Source: Xenophilus aerolatus | GTDB taxonomy: Bacteria > Pseudomonadota > Gammaproteobacteria > Burkholderiales > Burkholderiaceae_C | NCBI GenBank assembly: GCA_030418545.1 | Contig: QAIB01000012.1 | Coordinates: forward strand, 62,001-126,000 | DNA length: 64,000 bases | Direction: 5' to 3' | Shown here: positions 36,702 through 46,517 of the stretch, piece after piece | Layout of the letters: every line of letters starts with the position of its first letter | How positions within the stretch are numbered: position 1 is the stretch's first letter | Translations under genes and position numbers: made by a program | Notes under the pieces: generated by a model | Told to the model about the DNA's origin: nothing | Databases searched by the model: none | What the model saw: the letters and a program-made list of their open reading frames with translations, nothing else

Positions 36702-39502
36702 ACAGTCTCCGGCACGGCTGGCGCTTCGCGCCGCGGCAGCGTGAGCGTGAACACCGCGCCGCCGCCCTGTGCGCCGGGCTCGGCATCGCCGGCCACGATC
36801 TCGCCGCCGTGCGCCTGCACGATGGCCTTGCAGATCGCCAGGCCGAGGCCCACGCCGGGCGTGGCGGACTCGGCCTCACCGCGCGTGAACTTCTCGAACA
36901 GCCCCTGCTCCCGGCCGCGCCATGGCGCCGGCAGGCCCGGGCCGTGGTCGCGCACGGCGATCTCCAGCGACTGCGGCAGCGCGCGCGCCGAGACGACGAT
37001 GGGCGGCGCACCGTAGCGCGCCGCGTTCTCCAGCAGGTTGACCAGCACGCGCTCGATGAGCACGGCGTCGAACTCGACCAGCGGCAGATCGGGCGGGATG
37101 CGCGCCTGCACCTCGCGCGTGCCCAGGGCCGGCGCGGCGGCGCGCAGCGCGGCGCCCACCACCTCCTCCACCGACTGCCAGTCGCGCCGCAGGTTCACGG
37201 CGCCGCCGGCCACCCCGCTCTCGAGCCGCGCCATGTCCAGCAGGTTGCTCACCAGCGCATTGAGCGCACGCGCCTGCGCCACGATGGCCTGCACCGCCTG
37301 CGCCTGCTCGCCCGCCAGGGGCGGCGGCAGCGTGCGCAGCGATTCGGCCAGCCCGATGAGCGCGGTGAGCGGCGTGCGCACGTCGTGCGAGAGCGCGCCC
37401 AGCAGCGCATTGCGCAGACGCTCGGACTCGATGTCGACCACCGCCTGCTGGGCCACCTCGACGTAGTGCACGCGCTCCACGGCGATGGCGATCTGCCGCG
37501 CCAGCGTGTCCAGCTGCTGCGCCTGCTCCGGGATCAGCAGCCAGCGCGGGCGTGCGGGCCGCAGCGCCAGCACGCCGCGCACGCGCATCGGCGCCGACAG
37601 CGGCACGTAGTGCCATGGCTGCGCGGCCAGCGTGGCCGTGCCCAGGCCGGCGGGCTGGCCGTGCCGGAAGGCCCAGTCGGCCACGCTGAAGTCGAAGCCC
37701 TCGGGCGCATCGGCCGGCGGCACCAGGCGGTCCTGCGACGCGGCGCCTGCCGCGCCCGGCGCCACGTCGGCGAGCAGCACGCGCGCCTCGCCGCCGAAGT
37801 GGCGCTGCACGGCAGCGGCGCCCAGCGCCGCGACCTGCTCGCGCTCGAGCGCGGCCGACAGCTCGCGCGTGAGCTCGAACAGCGACTGCGCGCGCCGCTC
37901 GCGGCTGGCCGACACGCCGGCCGAGAAGCGCAGCCCGGCCGTGAGCTGACCCACCAGCAGCCCCACGCCCAGCATGACGGCGAAGGTCAGCAGGTACTGC
38001 ACGTCGCTCACCGCGAAGGAGAAGGTGGGCTGCACGAAGAAGAAGTCGAAGGCCACCACGTTCAGCGCCGCCGCCAGCGCCGCCGGCCCGCGCCCGAAGC
38101 CCCAGGCCGCGCCGACGACGCCGAGCAGGTAGAGCATGACGATGTTGGTCAGCTCCAGCACGCCCGACAGCGGTGCCGCGAGCAAAGTGATGGCGACGCT
38201 GCTCGCCGCGGCCCAGGCGAAGCCGGGCCAATGCGCCGGGGCGCGCTCGGCATCGTCCTCGGCGCCTGCGCGCACTGCGCCCAGCGCGGCGCGCGGCAGG
38301 CGCCGCATGCTGTCGGCGGGCGCCACGGAGATCAGGTCCAGCCCCGGCGCGGCGCGGGCGATGCGGCGCGCGAGCACCGGCCGCCCGAGGCGGCGCAGCC
38401 AAGCGCGCCACGGCGCCGCGCCCGCGTCGGCCGCGCGGCCGAGCATCAGCGTCGCGCAGTTGAGCTGCTGCGCTTGGTCGGCCAGGGCCTGCGCCACGTC
38501 GGCGCCGGTGAGCACCGCCGTCTCGGCACCGAGTTCCTGCGCCAGCCGCAACACCGCGAGGATGCGGTCGCGCTGCGCCGCGGGCAACCGCGCGAGGCGC
38601 GGCGTCTCGACGTAGGCGGCATGCCAGCGCACGTTGAGCTGGCCGGCCAGGCGCGCGGCGGCGCGCACGGTCTGCGCCGCCTCCTCGCCCGGGCCGATGG
38701 CGGCCAGCACCGCGCCCGAGGTGTGCCACGCGGGCGGCGCGTCACCCGCGGGCGCGCCCGGCGTGCCGGACTGTTCGACGCGCCAGTCGCGCACGTCGTC
38801 CTCCACGTGCTCGGCGGTGCGCCGCAGGGCGATCTCGCGCAGCGCGATGAGGTTGCCCTTGCGGAAGAAGTTCTGCGCCGCGCGCTCCGCCTGCTGGGGC
38901 AGATACACCTTGCCGGCGGCCAGGCGCGCGGCGAGTTCGTCGGGCGTGGCGTCGACCAGCACCACCTCGTCGGCCTCGTCCAGCACGCGGTCGGGCACGG
39001 TCTCGTGCACGCGGATGCCGGTGATGGCGCCCACCGTGCCGTTGAGGCTCTCGAGGTGCTGCACATTGAGCGCCGACCAGACCTCGATGCCGGCGGCCAG
39101 CAGTTCCTCCACGTCCTGCCAGCGCTTGGCGTGGCGCGAGCCCGGCGCATTGCTGTGCGCCAGCTCGTCCACCAGCAGCACCTCGGGCCGGCGCGCGAGC
39201 GCGGCGTCGAGGTCGAACTCGTGCAGCGTGCGATCGCGGTGCGGCACGTCGCGCTGCGGCAGCACGGGCAGGCCCGCGAGCAGCGCCGCCGTCTCGGCGC
39301 GGCCGTGCGTCTCGACCACGCCGACCAGCACGTCACGCCCCGCCGTCCGCTCCCGCTGCGCCGCACTGAGCATGGCCCAGGTCTTGCCCACGCCCGCATT
39401 GGCGCCGAAGTAAATGCGCAGCCGGCCGCGCGCGGTGCGGGCCTCGTCGGCACGCAGCTGGGCCAGCAGCGCATCGGGGTCGGGGCGGGCGGGTTCGGCC
39501 AT
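36698..39502 (-). CDS. kdpD: Sensor kinase KdpD
   Basis: The 934-residue membrane kinase senses potassium limitation and phosphorylates KdpE. The N-terminal KdpD domain has a Walker A GANAGVGKTWAML near residue 34, VGVVETHGR and LVDELAHSNAPGSRH. A universal-stress-protein-like segment runs to about 370. Four tightly spaced membrane spans (DUF4118) lie near 420-510. A GAF-like domain, the phospho-His in LLGALSHDVRTPLTAL near 690, and ATPase boxes LLENAARYGAP and GVGLGLAICKAIVQAHGG follow. It is the last gene of the kdp run, after kdpC and a small ORF. Confidence 0.95.
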   Translation of the reverse strand: MAEPARPDPDALLAQLRADEARTARGRLRIYFGANAGVGKTWAMLSAAQRERTAGRDVLVGVVETHGRAETAALLAGLPVLPQRDVPHRDRTLHEFDLDAALARRPEVLLVDELAHSNAPGSRHAKRWQDVEELLAAGIEVWSALNVQHLESLNGTVGAITGIRVHETVPDRVLDEADEVVLVDATPDELAARLAAGKVYLPQQAERAAQNFFRKGNLIALREIALRRTAEHVEDDVRDWRVEQSGTPGAPAGDAPPAWHTSGAVLAAIGPGEEAAQTVRAAARLAGQLNVRWHAAYVETPRLARLPAAQRDRILAVLRLAQELGAETAVLTGADVAQALADQAQQLNCATLMLGRAADAGAAPWRAWLRRLGRPVLARRIARAAPGLDLISVAPADSMRRLPRAALGAVRAGAEDDAERAPAHWPGFAWAAASSVAITLLAAPLSGVLELTNIVMLYLLGVVGAAWGFGRGPAALAAALNVVAFDFFFVQPTFSFAVSDVQYLLTFAVMLGVGLLVGQLTAGLRFSAGVSASRERRAQSLFELTRELSAALEREQVAALGAAAVQRHFGGEARVLLADVAPGAAGAASQDRLVPPADAPEGFDFSVADWAFRHGQPAGLGTATLAAQPWHYVPLSAPMRVRGVLALRPARPRWLLIPEQAQQLDTLARQIAIAVERVHYVEVAQQAVVDIESERLRNALLGALSHDVRTPLTALIGLAESLRTLPPPLAGEQAQAVQAIVAQARALNALVSNLLDMARLESGVAGGAVNLRRDWQSVEEVVGAALRAAAPALGTREVQARIPPDLPLVEFDAVLIERVLVNLLENAARYGAPPIVVSARALPQSLEIAVRDHGPGLPAPWRGREQGLFEKFTRGEAESATPGVGLGLAICKAIVQAHGGEIVAGDAEPGAQGGGAVFTLTLPRREAPAVPETV

Positions 39503-39535
39503 GGCGCGGGCAGCTTAACGCAGCCGCAGTTCCGA

Positions 39536-39592
39536 ATGAAAAGTGCCTGCAGCGCCCGAGGGACGCGCGCGAGCAGCTATGCTTTTCATAGC
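39536..39592. repeat. Dispersed intergenic repeat (TCATAGC family), copy 3, reversed
   Basis: Read on the minus strand it gives TCATAGC..., AGCTGCTCGCGC, a loop, CGGGCGCTGCAGGCACTTTTC, which matches copy 2 at 27928-27985 block by block. Outer ends ATGAAAAG / CTTTTCAT also form an inverted repeat. It sits between the small ORF at 39595 and kdpD. Confidence 0.7.
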
Positions 39593-39594
39593 AC

Positions 39595-39738
39595 TCACCG
39601 GTGTTGGCGTCTGGCGTGCGTCGGTGCGCGCGGCCGCCGGTGGCGCCAGGCGCCGAAGCGCAGCGCCGCCCAGGCGAAGCCCAGCGGCACCGCGAATGCG
39701 GCCAGGGCACAGAGGGCCTGCAGCAGTTCAGCGGCCAT
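39595..39738 (-). CDS. Putative small membrane protein between kdpC and kdpD
   Basis: A 47-codon ORF starts inside the end of kdpC (11-bp overlap) and reads MAAELLQALCALAAFAVPLG, FAWAALRFGAW and then a basic tail (RHRRPRAPTHARRQHR). The first 28 residues form one membrane span; the positive tail would stay in the cytoplasm. Overlap with kdpC would permit translational coupling, but no Shine-Dalgarno sequence is seen. It could be a Kdp-associated small protein or a chance ORF. Confidence 0.4.
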   Translation of the reverse strand: MAAELLQALCALAAFAVPLGFAWAALRFGAWRHRRPRAPTHARRQHR

Positions 39739-40321
39739 CGCGCAGCGCGTCGAGCGCGAGGTTGAGCGCCAGCACGTTGACCCGCGGCTCGCCGATGAGG
39801 CCGAACAGGCTTGCGCCTTCGGTGTGCTGATCGATCAGCTGCTCGACCTGCGCCGGCGGCAGGCCGCGCAGGCGCGCGATGCGCGGCGCCTGCCAGCGGG
39901 CGGCCTCGGGGCTGATGTGCGGATCGAGTCCGCTGGCCGAGGTGGTCGCCAGGTCGGCCGGGACGGGCGCGGTGTTGCCGGGGTCGGCCGCGCGCAGCAC
40001 CTCGATGCGGGCCTTGACCGCGTCGGCGAGCGCCGGGTTGAGCGGGCCCTGGTTGCTGCCGCCGGAGCCGGCGCCGTTGTAGGGCATCGGCGCGGTGGCC
40101 GACGGGCGGCCCCAGAAGTGCATGGGGTCGCTGAAGTTCTGGCCGATCAGCGTCGAGCCGACGGGCTGCCCGTCGCGCAGCACGAGGCTGCCGGCGGCCT
40201 GCTCGGGGAACGCGGTGCGGGCGACGCCGGTCACGGCCAGCGGGTAGACGATGCCCGTGAGCGCGCTGAGCAGCACGAAGACGGTGAGCGCGGGGCGCAG
40301 GATGGGGTGCTTGTCGTTCAT
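39728..40321 (-). CDS. kdpC: Potassium-transporting ATPase subunit KdpC
   Basis: The 197-residue subunit has a single N-terminal membrane span (ILRPALTVFVLLSALTGIVYPLAVTGVA) and a periplasmic domain with GSLVLRDGQPVGSTLIGQNF, FWGRPSATAPMPYNGAGSGGSN and the C-terminal EGASLFGLIGEPRVNVLALN. KdpC is needed to assemble the KdpFABC complex. The start after GGAGTC was used in preference to an upstream start in the frame. It lies 16 bp after kdpB. Confidence 0.95.
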   Translation of the reverse strand: MNDKHPILRPALTVFVLLSALTGIVYPLAVTGVARTAFPEQAAGSLVLRDGQPVGSTLIGQNFSDPMHFWGRPSATAPMPYNGAGSGGSNQGPLNPALADAVKARIEVLRAADPGNTAPVPADLATTSASGLDPHISPEAARWQAPRIARLRGLPPAQVEQLIDQHTEGASLFGLIGEPRVNVLALNLALDALRDGR

Positions 40322-40337
40322 GGTGACTCCTTCCGGT

Positions 40338-42434
<2,097 letters not shown>

Positions 42435-42441
42435 CGTGGCC

Positions 42442-44250
42442 TCACTTCCAGAGCATGAGGTGCTCGACGACGGGCCCGAGGGCCAGCGCCGGCACGTAGT
42501 TGAGCAGGCCCACCAGCAGCACCGTACCGATGAGCAGCACGACGAAGAGCGGGCCGTGCGTGGGCAGCGTGCCGCTGGTCACGGCCAGCCGTGGCTTGCG
42601 TGCCAGCGACCCGGCGATGGCCAGGACCGGCACGATCACGCCGAAGCGGCCCAGCCACATTGCGAGGCCCAGCATGGCGTTGTAGAAGGGCGTGTTGGCC
42701 GACAGGCCGGCGAAGGCGCTGCCGTTGTTGTTGGCGGCCGAACTGAAGGCGTAGAGGATCTCGGAGAAGCCGTGCGCGCCCGGGTTGGCGATGCCGGCCT
42801 TGCCCGCGGCGGCGCTCACGGCCACCGCGGTGCCCAGCAACACCAGCAGCGGCGTGACGAGGATGGCGATCGAGGTGAGCTTCATCTCGTGCACCTCGAT
42901 CTTCTTGCCCAGGTACTCGGGCGTGCGGCCGATCATCAGCCCGGCGATGAAGACGGCCAGCACCGCGAACACCAGCATGCCGTACAGGCCCGAGCCGACG
43001 CCGCCGAAGACGACCTCGCCCAGCTGCATCATGACCAGCGTGACCAGGCCGCCGACCGGCGTGAGCGAGTCGTGCATGGCGATCACGGCGCCGCACGACG
43101 CGGCGGTGGTGACGACGGCGAAGAGGGACGAGGCAGCGATGCCGAAGCGCAGGTCCTTGCCTTCGAGGTTGCCGGCCGAGGGGTCGACGCCGAGCGCCGT
43201 GAGCAGCGGGTTGCCGGCCTGCTCGGCCCAGGTGGTGACGGCCACGGCGGCGACGAAGAGCACCGTCATGGCTGCCAGGATGGCCCAGCCCTGGCGCACG
43301 TCGCCGACCACGCGCCCGAAGGCGAAGCACAGCGCGGCCGGGATGAGGAAGATCGACAGCATCTGCGCGAAGTTGCTCCAGGGCGTGGGGTTCTCGTAGG
43401 GGTGCGCCGAGTTGGCGTTGAAGAAGCCGCCGCCATTGGTGCCCAGCATCTTGATGGCCTCCTGCGAAGCGACGGGGCCCATGGCGAGTGTCTGGGTCTG
43501 CGTGCGGGCCTCCTCGGTGACCGGCTGGCCCTTGGTGTCCAGCACGGGCTGGCCGTCGGCGCCCGCCTTGGGCTGCGAGTAGGTGATGGCCTCGACGGTC
43601 CGCACTTCGGCATAGCGGTCGAAGTTCTGGATGACGCCCTGCCCGACCAGGAAGATCGCGAAGACGAAGGACAGCGGCAGCAGCACCCACAGCGTGATGC
43701 GCACCAGGTCGGCCCAGAAGTTGCCGAGCAGGCCCTCGGCGGCCGGCGCGCCCTTCTCGGCCTTGGCCTGCCCGCGCGATGCGAAGCCGCGGATGAGCGC
43801 GAAGGCGACGGCGATGCCGGTGGCGGCGGAGACGAAGTTCTGCACCGTCAGGCCGAGCATCTGGGTGAGATAGCTCATGGTGCTTTCGCCGGCGTAGCCC
43901 TGCCAGTTGGTGTTGGTGACGAAGCTGACGGCGGTGTTGAAGGCCGAATCGGGCGAGACGCCGGGCAGCACGGCCGGGTTGAGCGGCAGCAGGCCCTGCA
44001 GGCGCTGCAGCGCATAGAGGGCCAGCGCGCCGATGGCGTTGAAGGCCAGCAGGGACAGCGCGTAGCCGCGCCAGCCCATGGAGCGCTCGGGCTGCACACC
44101 GGCAAGGCGGTACAGCGGTGCCTCGACGCGCTGCATCCAGCGCGGCAGGTTGCCGTCGCACATCGCCGCGAGCATGCGGCCGAGCGGCCAGGCCAAGACG
44201 CCCAGCACGGCGAGGAAGAGGGCCAGCAGGCCCCATGCAGATCCATCCAC
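42442..44250 (-). CDS. kdpA: Potassium-transporting ATPase subunit KdpA
   Basis: The 602-residue membrane subunit binds and conducts K+. About ten spans are visible. Selectivity-filter segments include [18 protein letters not shown] near residue 110, [19 protein letters not shown] near 230, [16 protein letters not shown] near 350 and [16 protein letters not shown] near 475. It starts 3 bp after kdpF and is followed by kdpB, the usual kdpFABC order. Confidence 0.97.
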   Translation of the reverse strand: MDGSAWGLLALFLAVLGVLAWPLGRMLAAMCDGNLPRWMQRVEAPLYRLAGVQPERSMGWRGYALSLLAFNAIGALALYALQRLQGLLPLNPAVLPGVSPDSAFNTAVSFVTNTNWQGYAGESTMSYLTQMLGLTVQNFVSAATGIAVAFALIRGFASRGQAKAEKGAPAAEGLLGNFWADLVRITLWVLLPLSFVFAIFLVGQGVIQNFDRYAEVRTVEAITYSQPKAGADGQPVLDTKGQPVTEEARTQTQTLAMGPVASQEAIKMLGTNGGGFFNANSAHPYENPTPWSNFAQMLSIFLIPAALCFAFGRVVGDVRQGWAILAAMTVLFVAAVAVTTWAEQAGNPLLTALGVDPSAGNLEGKDLRFGIAASSLFAVVTTAASCGAVIAMHDSLTPVGGLVTLVMMQLGEVVFGGVGSGLYGMLVFAVLAVFIAGLMIGRTPEYLGKKIEVHEMKLTSIAILVTPLLVLLGTAVAVSAAAGKAGIANPGAHGFSEILYAFSSAANNNGSAFAGLSANTPFYNAMLGLAMWLGRFGVIVPVLAIAGSLARKPRLAVTSGTLPTHGPLFVVLLIGTVLLVGLLNYVPALALGPVVEHLMLWK

Positions 44251-44253
44251 GGC

Positions 44254-44352
44254 TCAGAACTCCTCGGCGCAGATGAGCGCGAAGACGAGATACGCGAGCA
44301 GCAGCACGGCAAGCAGGCCGCCGAGGCCGTAGAGGGCTTCGAGCGCGATCAC
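44254..44352 (-). CDS. kdpF: Potassium-transporting ATPase subunit KdpF
   Basis: The 32-residue peptide is one membrane span: LEALYGLGGLLAVLLLAYLV followed by FALICAEEF, matching the 29-32 residue KdpF that stabilises the pump. It starts at a GTG that overlaps the stop of a 37-codon ORF (GTGA), with GGGAGAG 8 bp upstream. It ends 3 bp before kdpA. Confidence 0.85.
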   Translation of the reverse strand: MIALEALYGLGGLLAVLLLAYLVFALICAEEF

Positions 44353-44462
44353 GGGCGCTCTCCCGAAGGACGCGCCTGGCGGTCGAGGCGGTTGAGTCCG
44401 ACCACCAGTTCCGCCACGACGATCCACAAGACGGCCAGGCCGCCGATCCAGACGATGTCCAT
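44349..44462 (-). CDS. Putative small membrane leader protein of the kdp operon
   Basis: A 37-residue ORF begins MDIVWIGGLAVLWIVVAELV, then VGLNRLDRQARPSGERP. It has one membrane span of about 22 residues and an Arg-rich cytoplasmic tail. GCAGGAG lies 6 bp before the ATG, a good ribosome site, and the stop overlaps the kdpF start by 3 bases, so the two should be coupled. It would be the first gene of the operon. I know no named family; it may be a second KdpF-like subunit or a regulator of the pump. Confidence 0.65.
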   Translation of the reverse strand: MDIVWIGGLAVLWIVVAELVVGLNRLDRQARPSGERP

Positions 44463-44584
44463 GCATCACTCCTGCAAAACGATGCGGGCAGTCTCGGAGC
44501 CGGGGCGTCAAAACGGGGTAGAGAGTCGTGGGCGCGGTATCAAAAAGCTGTCAAAACGCGGCGGGAGTCGTTGCTGTTTTTTGT

Positions 44585-44653
44585 GATCGTCACGTTTGTG
44601 ACGAATTTGGCTGTAGCGGGCGGCTGGCTTGGGCTGGCGGGCGATTGCGCTTG
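44585..44653 (+). repeat. Intergenic repeat with CGTCAC-GTGACG palindrome, copy 2
   Basis: The core CGTCAC-GTTT-GTGACG-AATTTG differs by one base from copy 1 at 31504. The following 44 bases align without gaps (shared GGCTGGC, GGGCTG, CGATTGC and CTTG blocks). Both copies have the same orientation and both stand near kdp genes, one next to kdpE and one upstream of kdpF. Confidence 0.7.
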
Positions 44654-44722
44654 TTGGTTTTTGCTTCTTGGTTTCGTGGTGTTGGCGCGTCGTGGGCTTG
44701 AACCCGGCCGGCGGCGCCGGTG

Positions 44723-44835
44723 TGCGTTCTCCGGCTCAGGCTCGCGCTGACCGTCGTGCGGCACGACGGAGGTGCTCGCCTGGAATCGACGCGCTTTGGG
44801 CACTGCACGGCGCCGCGAATGGCGCCTGCGCCCGC
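44723..44835 (+). repeat. 113-bp element, copy A
   Basis: The first 31 bases (TGCGTTCTCCGG through CGCTGACCG) and the last 34 bases (ACTGCACGGCGCC through CCTGCGCCCGC) are identical to the reverse complement of 45089-45201; the middle 48 bases differ but have the same length. The right block carries an internal GGCGCC-N6-GGCGCC palindrome. Confidence 0.85.
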
Positions 44836-44967
44836 ACACCGGCACCACCGGCCTGGACGGTGGGGTGGATCGGCCGGCATGGGACGGGCGCGTATGGTTT
44901 GGGCAGCACTTTTCTGCCGCTGCCGCTGCCCCTGCCCCTGCCCCCCCACCCTTGGTCCTCCCCCACC

Positions 44968-45025
44968 CGTTCGGGCTGAGCTTGTCGAAGCCCTGCGCAG
45001 CGCTTCGACAGGCTCAGCGCAAACG
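44968..45025. repeat. GTCGAAG-type hairpin repeat
   Basis: Two 23-base arms (44968-44990 and 45003-45025) pair at 20 of 23 positions around a 12-base loop; the arms share GCTGAGC and TGTCGAAG. This is a common intergenic hairpin type in Burkholderiales and other proteobacteria. It lies in the spacer between the two inverted 113-bp elements. Confidence 0.8.
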
Positions 45026-45088
45026 GTGATGGGGTACGCAAGAGCAGGAAAGTGCAGCACAGCGCCTCAGGGCGGTGGTCGTGGGCCT

Positions 45089-45201
45089 GCGGGCGCAGGC
45101 GCCATTCGCGGCGCCGTGCAGTCTCTCAAGCACATCGATGGACAGCGAGAACACAGGCAGCGCAACAAGCCGGTCAGCGCGAGCCTGAGCCGGAGAACGC
45201 A
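45089..45201 (-). repeat. 113-bp element, copy B (inverted)
   Basis: This is the reverse-complement partner of 44723-44835, with identical ends of 34 and 31 bases and a different 48-base centre. The two copies are separated by 253 bp and together form a large imperfect inverted repeat. Confidence 0.85.
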
Positions 45202-45278
45202 GGCCCGCGGCCGCCGCCAGCGCCCCGCCCGTCGTGCCGGCCGATCAGCCACAGTCGTCAAACGAGCGCCGGACCCCT

Positions 45279-45331
45279 TTAAGTTGCACACAACAACTTA
45301 ATTGGACAAACCCGCCAAGACCCGCTATCGT
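45279..45331 (+). promoter_or_regulatory. Palindromic operator and promoter of the NAD salvage operon
   Basis: A perfect inverted repeat TTAAGTTG-N7-CAACTTAA (45279-45301) is followed at once by TTGGAC (45302-45307), an 18-base spacer and TATCGT (45326-45331), a reasonable sigma-70-type promoter 48 bp before the NMN adenylyltransferase start. The operator touches the -35 box, so a repressor is likely. I cannot name the regulator. Confidence 0.65.
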
Positions 45332-45378
45332 CCACCCCACGGCACCCACGAAGGGCGCTCTTTTTGGGGGATTCCCAG

Positions 45379-46458
45379 ATGCAAGCCACCACCCAGCGCA
45401 AGTTCGCTTACGCGGTCGTCATCGGCCGCTTCCAGCCCGTCCACTTCGGCCACCAGCGCCTCATCGAGGAGGCCTTGCGCGCCGCCCAGCGCGTCGTCGT
45501 GGTGGTCGGCTCCGACCGGCAACCGCGCAGCGTCCGCAACCCCTTCACCCTCGATGAGCGCGAGCGCATGGTGCGCGCCTGCCTGCGCGGCAGCGAACAG
45601 ATGCGCGTCAGCGTGGTGGGCGTGAGCGACTCGCCCTACAACGACCAGCTCTGGATCGCGTCCATCCAGTCCGCGGTCGACCGCCTGGTCGCGCAGGACG
45701 GGGCAGACCCCGCGAGCGCGCGCATCGCGCTCGTCGGCCACTTGAAGGACTCGAGCAGCTACTACCTGCGGCTCTTCCCCAAGTGGGAGTTCGTGGCGCA
45801 CGAGGCCGTCGACAGCATCCATGCCACCGACGTGCGGCAGCTCTACTTCGACCCCGAGCGCCGCGGCCAGATTCCAGCCGAGGCGCTGCCCGACGGCACC
45901 GCCGGCTTCCTGGCGCAATTCGCCAGCACGGCAGACTATGCGGCGCTGTGCGAGGAGCGCAGCTTTCTTGCGGACTATCGCCAAAAGTACCGCTATGCGG
46001 GCAGCGACTTCCCGCCCATCTTCACCACGGTCGATGCGGTGGTCGTCGAGGCTGGCCACATCCTGCTGGTGCAGCGCAAGTTCCATCCGGGCCGCGGCAC
46101 CTGGGCGCTGCCCGGCGGCTTCGTCGGACAGCAGGAGCGCCTGCTCGACGCGGCCGTCCGCGAACTGAAGGAAGAGACGCGGCTGAAGGTTCCCGCGCCC
46201 GTGCTGATGGGCAGTGTCAAGGGCAGCCATGTGTTCGACGCCCCCGAGCGCTCGCAACGCGGCCGCACCCTCACGCACGGCTTCTTCTTCGAGCTGGCCC
46301 ACAACCAGTGGACCGGCCTGTCGGCGGTGCGCGCGAACGACGACGCGGCGCAGGCGCGCTGGGTGCCGATCTCGGAATTCCTCGGCATGCAGGCACAGAT
46401 GTACGAGGACCACTTCTTCATCGCGAACCATTTCCTGGGCGGGCTCGGTCCTCGCTGA
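45379..46458 (+). CDS. Bifunctional NMN adenylyltransferase / Nudix hydrolase
   Basis: The 359-residue cytoplasmic enzyme has an N-terminal NadM-like nucleotidyltransferase domain with FAYAVVIGRFQPVHFGHQRL (HxGH motif near residue 23) and VGSDRQPRSVRNPFTLDERERM, and a C-terminal Nudix domain from about 210. The Nudix box is GGFVGQQERLLDAAVRELKE followed by ETRL, close to consensus. The first domain makes NAD+ from nicotinamide mononucleotide and ATP; the second may hydrolyse ADP-ribose. The next gene supplies NMN. Such fusions are known from bacteria such as Synechocystis and Francisella relatives. Start chosen at MQATTQRKFA; another ATG-type start lies five codons upstream. Confidence 0.93.
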   Translation: MQATTQRKFAYAVVIGRFQPVHFGHQRLIEEALRAAQRVVVVVGSDRQPRSVRNPFTLDERERMVRACLRGSEQMRVSVVGVSDSPYNDQLWIASIQSAVDRLVAQDGADPASARIALVGHLKDSSSYYLRLFPKWEFVAHEAVDSIHATDVRQLYFDPERRGQIPAEALPDGTAGFLAQFASTADYAALCEERSFLADYRQKYRYAGSDFPPIFTTVDAVVVEAGHILLVQRKFHPGRGTWALPGGFVGQQERLLDAAVRELKEETRLKVPAPVLMGSVKGSHVFDAPERSQRGRTLTHGFFFELAHNQWTGLSAVRANDDAAQARWVPISEFLGMQAQMYEDHFFIANHFLGGLGPR

Positions 46459-46517
46459 CCGGGCCCTTGGCAAGCAACGGCGCCGGCTGACGGCGCCACC
46501 GTGAAAGGAGCTTTCAC

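Larger units (their letters stand above)
44463..45378. other. Gene-free, repeat-built region between kdp and the NAD salvage operon
   Basis: This 916-bp region has several short open frames on both strands but none with convincing coding features. It holds, in order: the kdp promoter area with a direct repeat GTCAAAACG at 44507-44515 and 44550-44558, a CGTCAC palindrome repeat (44585), a 113-bp element (44723-44835), a pyrimidine-rich tract (about 44911-44968), a GTCGAAG hairpin (44968-45025), the inverted copy of the 113-bp element (45089-45201) and the NAD operon palindrome (45279-45301). Confidence 0.75.

Noticed and set aside
44540-45301. Several 60-190 codon frames on both strands in the gene-free block
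   Set aside because: They run through hairpins and the inverted 113-bp elements, lack ribosome sites and have low-complexity Arg/Pro/Ser translations.
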